DNA of 10,313 nt from Campylobacter sp. (GTDB taxonomy: Bacteria; Campylobacterota; Campylobacteria; Campylobacterales; Campylobacteraceae): assembly GCA_017506845.1 (NCBI GenBank), contig JAFVMP010000076.1, positions 1-10,313 on the forward strand, read 5' to 3'. The notes below the pieces were generated by a model. It was given only the letters and a program-made list of their open reading frames with translations. It was not told where the DNA came from and made no database searches. The position numbers and the translations under genes were made by a program. Positions 1 through 4,702 of this stretch are shown piece after piece (position 1 is the first letter of the stretch; the number at the start of each line of letters is the position of its first letter).

Positions 1-663
1 CAGCTTCACGGTGCTGCCCTGCATATCCGCAAGACTCCGCTCCAAAAGCATTTTTCCGTGATCCATAATGCCCACATGATCGCAGATATCCTCCAATTCC
101 CGGAGGTTGTGGGAGGAGATCAGCACTGTTGTGCCGTTCTGCGCCACATCCGACAGGATCAGATTCAGCACCTGCCGCCGCATCACAGGGTCTAACCCGT
201 CCACCGGCTCATCCAGCACCAGCAGCTCCGGGCGGGTGCATATGCTCAGCTGGAATGCCGCCTGCTTCTGCATACCCTTGGAGAACCGGCGGATAGGGGA
301 TTTTTTCGGCAGCTGAAACACTTCATACAGCCGCTCAAAGAGGCTGCCGTCAAAATTCGGGTAGATGCCGGCATAGAATTTGCGCATATCCTCCAGGGTT
401 GCCGAGGGGAAATAGAAAACTTCATCGGGGATGGTACAGATCTTCGCCTTGACCGGGGGATTTTCATAGACCGGCAGCCCATCCAGGGTGGCACTGCCGC
501 GATCCGGGCGGTAGACACCGGTGAGCACCCGGATGGCCGTAGACTTTCCTGCCCCGTTTGGGCCAACAAGCCCATAAACAGAGCCTTTGGGCACAGTCAT
601 GGAAAGCTCATCCAGGGCACGGAACGGGCCAAAGGTTTTGGTAATATTCTGTAATTCAAGCAT
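1..663 (-). CDS. ABC transporter ATP-binding protein (YtrB/ABC-2 type), 3' end beyond window
   Basis: This is the cytoplasmic ATPase of an ABC transporter. The frame is open for all 221 codons to the window edge, so the C-terminus is missing. Visible motifs are Walker A GPNGAGKST (residues 34-42), a signature FSKGMQKQ (127-134) in place of LSGGQ, Walker B LLVLDEP (147-153), a D-loop GLDP (156-159) and the switch histidine in SSHN (H185). Where the Q-loop glutamine usually sits the sequence reads IPDE, a variation I associate with the drug/antibiotic-type ABC-2 ATPases. I chose the ATG at 661-663 because GGAGG lies 8 bases upstream; an ATG two codons earlier is too close to it. The start overlaps the GntR gene by 8 bases, indicating translational coupling. 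In YtrA/YtrB-type operons a membrane permease normally follows, here outside the window. The substrate cannot be told; family precedent suggests a response to cell-wall antibiotics. The GC-rich composition differs from everything after ~1282. Confidence 0.93.
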   Translation of the reverse strand, partial: MLELQNITKTFGPFRALDELSMTVPKGSVYGLVGPNGAGKSTAIRVLTGVYRPDRGSATLDGLPVYENPPVKAKICTIPDEVFYFPSATLEDMRKFYAGIYPNFDGSLFERLYEVFQLPKKSPIRRFSKGMQKQAAFQLSICTRPELLVLDEPVDGLDPVMRRQVLNLILSDVAQNGTTVLISSHNLRELEDICDHVGIMDHGKMLLERSLADMQGSTVKL

Positions 664-1024
664 GGTCATTTCCTCCTTCTGCCAGCCGCGCCATCAGTTC
701 CTCCCGGGTGACCCCCAGGGCAAGAAGGGCGGCGGCGGTGCGGTCAAAGGTATCCAGCAGCTGTGCCTGCCGGTTCTGGGACTCCGAGGGAACGCCGCAG
801 ACAAAGCAGCCTTTCCCCGGAACGGTAGCGATCCAGCCCTGCATTTCCAGCTCCCGGTATGCCCTTTGAATGGTGTTGGGGTTGATGGTCAGGCTTCCCG
901 CCAGCTCCCGGACCGACGGCAGCTTATCCCCCGGCTGCAGCACCTGGGACAGGATCTGCTGCCGAAAGCCTTCCACGATCTGGGTATAAATGGGACGGGT
1001 ATCCCGGTAATCCAAATGGATCAT
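656..1024 (-). CDS. GntR-family repressor, YtrA subfamily
   Basis: A 122-residue transcriptional regulator. Residues 10-75 form the GntR winged helix-turn-helix, with the typical runs PIYTQIVEGF, PGDKLPSVREL and NPNTIQRAYRELE followed by the wing GWIATVPGKGCFV. The short tail (about residues 80-122) has no ligand-binding domain of FadR or HutC type, which is characteristic of YtrA regulators. I start at the ATG at 1022-1024, which has GGAGGG six bases upstream; the ATG two codons earlier (1028-1030) directly abuts that site, and a longer 154-residue reading would run back through the promoter. The gene is the first of an operon with the overlapping ABC ATPase. Known YtrA-type proteins repress their own operon and are relieved by envelope stress or antibiotics; the palindrome over the promoter start region fits this. 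The inducer is unknown. Confidence 0.92.
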   Translation of the reverse strand: MIHLDYRDTRPIYTQIVEGFRQQILSQVLQPGDKLPSVRELAGSLTINPNTIQRAYRELEMQGWIATVPGKGCFVCGVPSESQNRQAQLLDTFDRTAAALLALGVTREELMARLAEGGNDHA

Positions 1025-1051
1025 AAACATCCCTCCTGCTGTATGAACCGC

Positions 1052-1075
1052 ACTAACTGTACTAGTACAGTTAGT
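1052..1075. promoter_or_regulatory. 24-bp perfect palindrome, probable GntR operator
   Basis: Positions 1052-1075 form a perfect inverted repeat centred between 1063 and 1064, with the core CTGTACTAGTACAG. It begins at the downstream edge of the -10 box of the leftward promoter and covers the expected transcription start. A dimeric YtrA-type repressor bound here would block transcription of its own gene. Symmetry and position are seen directly; the binding protein is inferred. Confidence 0.82.
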
Positions 1076-1101
1076 ATACAAGACACACGCTCCCCTGTCA
1101 A
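1073..1101 (-). promoter_or_regulatory. Sigma-70-type promoter for the GntR-ABC operon
   Basis: On the minus strand a perfect -35 box TTGACA (1096-1101) is followed after exactly 17 bases by TATACT (1073-1078), one base from the consensus -10. Transcription would start near 1066, inside the palindrome, and run into the GntR gene about 40 bases further on. The near-consensus strength fits a promoter normally held off by a repressor. Confidence 0.85.
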
Positions 1102-1110
1102 GAGAAAAAT

Positions 1111-1134
1111 GCTGCCGCACAATTTTGCGGCAGC
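1111..1134 (-). terminator. Stem-loop with T-run, terminator-like on the minus strand
   Basis: GCTGCCGCA (1111-1119) pairs perfectly with TGCGGCAGC (1126-1134) around a six-base loop. Read leftward, the stem is followed by ATTTTTCT, the pattern of an intrinsic terminator. It sits just upstream of the -35 box of the GntR promoter, so it may insulate that promoter from leftward read-through. No leftward gene precedes it in this window. It could instead be a leader hairpin of the rightward small peptide gene. Confidence 0.5.
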
Positions 1135-1150
1135 GGAATATCTTGGAATG

Positions 1151-1165
1151 AGCGGCTCAGCCGCT
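1151..1165 (+). other. Small GC hairpin in the leader of the Gly/Cys-rich peptide gene
   Basis: AGCGGC and GCCGCT form a six-base-pair stem with a TCA loop, 13 bases ahead of the GGAGG ribosome site at 1178-1182. No T-run follows, so it is not a terminator. It may stabilise the leader of the downstream small gene; the function is not known. Confidence 0.35.
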
Positions 1166-1189
1166 ACTAAAAAACGCGGAGGTATTCTT

Positions 1190-1282
1190 ATGTGTAACTA
1201 TGGTTTCGGTGGCAACAACTGCTGGTGGATCATCATCCTGCTTCTGCTGCTGTGCAACTGCGGCGGCAACGGCATTTGCGGC
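1190..1282 (+). CDS. Small Gly/Cys-rich hydrophobic peptide, 5' fragment cut by the junction
   Basis: An ATG at 1190-1192 with GGAGG seven bases upstream begins a peptide with an aromatic/hydrophobic core WWIIILLLLL (residues 12-21) flanked by Gly, Asn and Cys (C2, C11, C22, C24, C30). This resembles the short high-cysteine, chorion-like peptides often annotated in Oscillospiraceae; I know no established function for them. About 31 codons survive before the composition changes and the frame continues into CosR. The native C-terminus, probably more Gly/Cys sequence, is missing. The strong ribosome site supports a real gene. The one short hydrophobic run suggests membrane association, but it is only about ten residues long. 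Confidence 0.6.
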
Positions 1283-1292
1283 CTAGGCAAAA
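1276..1292. other. Chimeric junction between two unrelated genomes
   Basis: Left of here base composition, ribosome sites and gene families are clostridial; right of here they are campylobacterial. The switch falls inside a reading frame: a Gly/Cys peptide becomes a response regulator already at its alpha-1 helix. The first Campylobacter-like codon is probably CTA (1283-1285), common in the right part and unlike the GC-rich left part. No insertion sequence, tRNA, att-like repeat or integrase is visible at the point. An assembly or library chimera is the simplest explanation. Confidence 0.85.
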
Positions 1293-1921
1293 CTATAGCC
1301 GAAGGTTTGCAAGAGTTTGGCTACCAAACAGATAATTCTGAAAATTTTAATGATGCAGAATATTTTATTGGTATTCGCAATTATGATCTTGTGCTTAGTG
1401 ATCTTATGCTTCCAGATGGTGATGGAATTGATTTAATTAATGTTATCAAACAAAAATCTCCACGCACATCTGTAGTAATTATTTCAGCAAAAGATGATAA
1501 AGAAAGTGAAATAAAAGCTTTTAGAGCTGGTGCTGATGATTATATTAAAAAGCCATTTGATTTTGATATTTTAGTTGCTAGACTTGAGGCTAGACTTCGT
1601 TTTGGCGGTACAAATGTGATTAAAATTGATGATTTAACAATTGATCCAGATGAAGAAAAGATTACATATCAAGGTACAGAAATTGAATTAAAAGGTAAGC
1701 CATTTGAGGTTTTAACTCATCTAGCACGCCATAGCGACCAGATTGTAAGCAAAGAACAACTTTTAGATGCTATCTGGGAGGAGCCTGAGCTAGTTACGCC
1801 AAATGTAATTGAAGTTGCTATTAATCAAATTCGCCAAAAAATGGATAAACCACTTAATATTTCCACAATTGAAACAGTAAGACGCCGTGGATATAGATTT
1901 TGCTTCCCCAAAAAAGCTTAA
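1283..1921 (+). CDS. cosR: CosR/HsrA-family response regulator, N-terminus lost
   Basis: An OmpR-type DNA-binding response regulator closely resembling Campylobacter CosR (Cj0355c) and Helicobacter HsrA (HP1043), essential regulators linked to oxidative-stress and growth genes. 212 residues remain; with the remembered C. jejuni length of 223, about 11 are missing, including the start codon and the acidic metal-binding residues of beta-1. In that numbering the receiver keeps the phosphoacceptor position D51 (codon 1400-1402, in VLSDLMLP), the switch residue S79 and K101 in YIKKPF. The winged-helix domain (about 120-223) is complete and highly typical: GKPFEVLTHLARH, SKEQLLDAIWE, the recognition region NVIEVAINQIRQKMDKP and the wing ETVRRRGYRFCFP. 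As the sequence stands it is fused in frame to the upstream peptide (243 residues from 1190), which I regard as an artefact. Its 3' end overlaps the kinase gene. Confidence 0.93.
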   Translation, partial: LGKTIAEGLQEFGYQTDNSENFNDAEYFIGIRNYDLVLSDLMLPDGDGIDLINVIKQKSPRTSVVIISAKDDKESEIKAFRAGADDYIKKPFDFDILVARLEARLRFGGTNVIKIDDLTIDPDEEKITYQGTEIELKGKPFEVLTHLARHSDQIVSKEQLLDAIWEEPELVTPNVIEVAINQIRQKMDKPLNISTIETVRRRGYRFCFPKKA

Positions 1922-3171
1922 GGGCTAAATTTGCCCTACAATTAGCATCGGCTTCTACGATGCTAATTGTTATATTTTCGGTGATGTTATACCACTATAT
2001 TAAGATTACAATCTTTGAAAATATAGTCCAAAGTCTAACTTTGGAGGCTAAGAATATCTCTGCAATGAATGAGAATGAGAGTCTTGAGTATAAAAATAGT
2101 AATTTTGATCTAATTAAAATAGTCTTAAATGATGATAATCTCACTCGGCCTGAATTTGTCTCAACTAAAGATATTAATGCTACATATTTAACGCTATATT
2201 ATCCATATCAAAACCGTCTTTTAGTATTAACTAAAAATACTAGCGAGTATAGTTTAATAGTAGATCAAATTTTAGTTGATATTTTAATCATTAATGCCAC
2301 AGCAATATTTTTAATTTTATTTTATGCGCTATTTCTATCTAGAATGTTGCTAGCGCCTCTTCGTTCGTTTTGTCTAAAGCTTGGGCAGTTAAATGAAAGA
2401 TTTCTTCAAGAGGTTGAAACAGATGAGCTTCCGGTTGAATTTAAGCCTTTGGGTGATGGAGTAAATAGATTAATTGGTAGGATTTTGACCTTTGTACAGT
2501 ATCAAAAGGAGCTTTTTATCGGAGCTGCACATGAGCTAAAAACACCACTGGCAGTAATGAAAACTAAAAACGAAGTTACCCTTATTAAAGAGCGTGATAC
2601 TCAAAAATATATTGATACATTAAAAAACAATAATGAAGCTATAAATCAGATGAATAAAATGATTAGCTCAATTTTGGAGATTGGCAGACAAGAAGGCGCA
2701 CAGTTTGAACAACCAGTGATGACTGATATGATTGCTTATATAAATGAGATTGGTAATAATTTCTTAATTCTTGCAAAAGGTGATGATAAAAATATTAGAA
2801 TGAGTTTGCGCCCTCATAGTCTTAAAATTATGATCCAGCCAACTCTATTTTTACATGTATTGCAAAATTTTGTCCAAAATGCAATTAAATTCTCTCCAAA
2901 AGGTGCCACGATTGAGATAAATTCTACACTCATAAACGGTGAATTTATCGTTCGTGTGATTGATGAAGGGATTGGAATTGATGAGAGCAAGGATCTTTTT
3001 GCTCCATTTAAGCGCTATGGAAATAGCAGCGGGGCTGGACTTGGATTGTTTTTAGCTAAGGGAGCAGCACAAGCACTTGGCGGAAGGATTGAGCTGCGTA
3101 ATCGCATAGATAGAAGTGGAACGATAGCGACGCTAACGCTACCTATACGAAATAGTAAATATAAAAAATAA
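1900..3171 (+). CDS. Membrane sensor histidine kinase adjacent to CosR
   Basis: A 423-residue inner-membrane sensor kinase. It has TM1 (about 14-35) after a basic N-terminus, a periplasmic loop of roughly 90 residues, TM2 (about 125-148), a linker without a clear HAMP consensus, and then the dimerisation domain with phosphoacceptor H211 in AAHELKTPL. The ATPase domain shows an N-box with N323 and N328, G1 DEGIGID (355-361), an F-box LFAPFKR and G2 GAGLGLFLAK (378-387), so catalysis looks intact. I start at TTG 1900: no ATG occurs in frame before 1960, which would remove most of TM1. The start lies 22 bases inside cosR, implying coupled translation and a cognate pairing. The periplasmic loop has no domain I can name, so the signal is unknown. 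From memory, C. jejuni cosR is followed by fdxB rather than a kinase. Confidence 0.92.
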   Translation: MLPQKSLRAKFALQLASASTMLIVIFSVMLYHYIKITIFENIVQSLTLEAKNISAMNENESLEYKNSNFDLIKIVLNDDNLTRPEFVSTKDINATYLTLYYPYQNRLLVLTKNTSEYSLIVDQILVDILIINATAIFLILFYALFLSRMLLAPLRSFCLKLGQLNERFLQEVETDELPVEFKPLGDGVNRLIGRILTFVQYQKELFIGAAHELKTPLAVMKTKNEVTLIKERDTQKYIDTLKNNNEAINQMNKMISSILEIGRQEGAQFEQPVMTDMIAYINEIGNNFLILAKGDDKNIRMSLRPHSLKIMIQPTLFLHVLQNFVQNAIKFSPKGATIEINSTLINGEFIVRVIDEGIGIDESKDLFAPFKRYGNSSGAGLGLFLAKGAAQALGGRIELRNRIDRSGTIATLTLPIRNSKYKK

Positions 3172-3187
3172 ATTTAAAAGAGATTTA

Positions 3188-4666
3188 ATGTCAAAAAGAG
3201 TTGCAGTTATTGACCTTGGATCAAATTCGGCTAGAATGGCGATATTTGAACGAACTAGTAGGCTTGGATTTTTTATTCTTCGTGAGTATAAGGTAAAGGT
3301 ACGTCTTGGAGAGGGCGCTTATGAGCGTGGTGGAGTATTGCAGCCTCAAGCAATGGATAATGTTTTACATGCATTTAGTGAATTTAAGCATTTTTTGAGA
3401 ATTTATAAGGTTAATAAGGTTTTATGTACTGGTACTTCAGCTTTGCGTGATGCACCAAATTCGAATATCTTTATTAATATGGTAAAAAGAGAGCTAGGAT
3501 TAAATTTGCGAGTGATAAGTGGAGATATGGAGGCTTTTTATGGAGGGCTTGCAGCGCTAAATTTACTTAGCCCTCTAAATGAGGCTACTACGATTGACAT
3601 TGGAGGCGGCTCGACTGAGCTAGCTAAAATCAAAGATGGTAAAATCGTAGATATCATTTCGCTTGATATTGGTACAGTTAGATTAAAAGAGCTATTTTTT
3701 GATAAGGGAGATATAGATGGAGCAATTAAATTTACTCAAGAGATAATTGCTCAAATTCCATCGCACTTTATAAATGAAAATATAATAGCAATTGGCGGAA
3801 GTTTGCGAGCTATATCTGGTGCGATTATGCAGTTGCAAAATCATCCAATTAGATTAGTGCATAATTTTACTTATGAGTATAAAAATTATCTGAATTTAAT
3901 TAATAAAATTGCTACAGATAAGGAATTTGATCTAAAAAATATAGCCATTAAAAAAGATCGATTTGATACTATTAGGCAAGGTGCGTTAATTTTTAGCACT
4001 GCTGCTAGAGCGCTTGAGGCTAAGATGGTCTATACTAGTGGTGTTGGGATTAGAGAGGGAGTATTTTTGGCTAATCTTCTAAGGCCAAATTTAAAATCCA
4101 AAGAGTTAATTCAAATGCCACAAATGTATAAAATCGCTTTTCCAAAAGGTTTTAATCCAAGTCTTAAAAGCCTACAAGATCGCTTTGCTAAGCGTGATAA
4201 TAGTATAACTACAAGATATGCAAAGATGCTATTTAAAATTTTAGCTCCTATTCATAAAATTAATTTAGATTATCAAAATGAGTTAATAATTGCTTCAAAG
4301 ATATATAATATTGGTAGAAGTATTGGATTTTATTCTGAGAATGCTCATAGTGGATATTTGGTTAAAAATGCGTTAAATTACGGCTATACACATCAGCAAA
4401 AGGCGTTAATCGCTGCTATGATTGAGTATCAGGGTAAGACTATAAATAGTCTTGGTGAATTTGAAAAATTGCTTCCTAGTATTGATGTAGTTAGATGGCT
4501 TAGCTTTATTCTTGGACTTGCTGGGGCATTGAGCCTTAGTCCAAATATTAGTTTTGAATTTAGTTCAAATACTTTATATATTAAAGGTGCAAAGAATTTT
4601 TTTATGTTAAAAAATGAGATAAGAAAACTAATAAAGCCTGAAATTTTTGTGATTTCGTTTGAGTAG
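3188..4666 (+). CDS. Ppx/GppA exopolyphosphatase / pppGpp phosphatase
   Basis: A 492-residue cytoplasmic phosphatase of the actin/ASKHA fold, acting on polyphosphate and/or pppGpp. The N-terminal half carries the phosphate-binding loop VIDLGSNSARM (7-17), TGTSALRDAPN (81-91), the acidic SGDMEA with likely catalytic E115, and the second phosphate loop IDIGGGSTEL (136-145). The C-terminal half (about 320-492) matches the HD-like domain of the family, but where an HD metal pair is expected it reads YN (Y373-N374), so that domain is probably not a metal hydrolase. Length fits the campylobacterial form (C. jejuni Cj0353c, about 485 residues from memory). The ATG at 3188 has AAAAGAGA just upstream and lies 16 bases after the kinase stop, so it is probably co-transcribed with cosR and the kinase. 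The choice between Ppx and GppA activity cannot be made from sequence. Confidence 0.92.
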   Translation: MSKRVAVIDLGSNSARMAIFERTSRLGFFILREYKVKVRLGEGAYERGGVLQPQAMDNVLHAFSEFKHFLRIYKVNKVLCTGTSALRDAPNSNIFINMVKRELGLNLRVISGDMEAFYGGLAALNLLSPLNEATTIDIGGGSTELAKIKDGKIVDIISLDIGTVRLKELFFDKGDIDGAIKFTQEIIAQIPSHFINENIIAIGGSLRAISGAIMQLQNHPIRLVHNFTYEYKNYLNLINKIATDKEFDLKNIAIKKDRFDTIRQGALIFSTAARALEAKMVYTSGVGIREGVFLANLLRPNLKSKELIQMPQMYKIAFPKGFNPSLKSLQDRFAKRDNSITTRYAKMLFKILAPIHKINLDYQNELIIASKIYNIGRSIGFYSENAHSGYLVKNALNYGYTHQQKALIAAMIEYQGKTINSLGEFEKLLPSIDVVRWLSFILGLAGALSLSPNISFEFSSNTLYIKGAKNFFMLKNEIRKLIKPEIFVISFE

Positions 4667-4695
4667 GTTGAATTTGATAGGTGTCAAATTCAACC
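4666..4695. terminator. Perfect 12-bp hairpin between convergent ppx/gppA and bamA
   Basis: GGTTGAATTTGA (4666-4677) pairs without mismatch with TCAAATTCAACC (4684-4695) around a six-base loop. The first base is the last base of the ppx/gppA stop codon, and the far arm ends seven bases short of the bamA stop. The gap between the convergent genes is only 36 bases and is almost all hairpin, fitting a bidirectional transcript end. Neither side has a good T-run, so it may act as a 3' end stabiliser rather than a classical intrinsic terminator. Confidence 0.6.
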
Positions 4696-4702
4696 AAATA
4701 CC

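Noticed and set aside
107..575. Short frames on both strands inside the ABC gene
   Set aside because: They are out-of-frame shadows; the correct minus-strand frame shows every ABC motif without interruption.
1282..1287. CCTAGG six-base palindrome exactly at the junction
   Set aside because: It could be a restriction ligation scar, but a single six-base site is easily coincidental and nothing else supports it.
587..1921. One long plus-strand reading frame of 444 codons
   Set aside because: Its first ~200 codons run antisense through the ABC start and the GntR gene and have no family character. Only the parts from 1190 (peptide) and 1283 (CosR) look like real coding sequence.
1..1921. Horizontal transfer of a Firmicute operon into Campylobacter
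   Set aside because: There is no integrase, IS, tRNA or repeat at the boundary, and the event would destroy the start of an essential regulator. A chimera is simpler.
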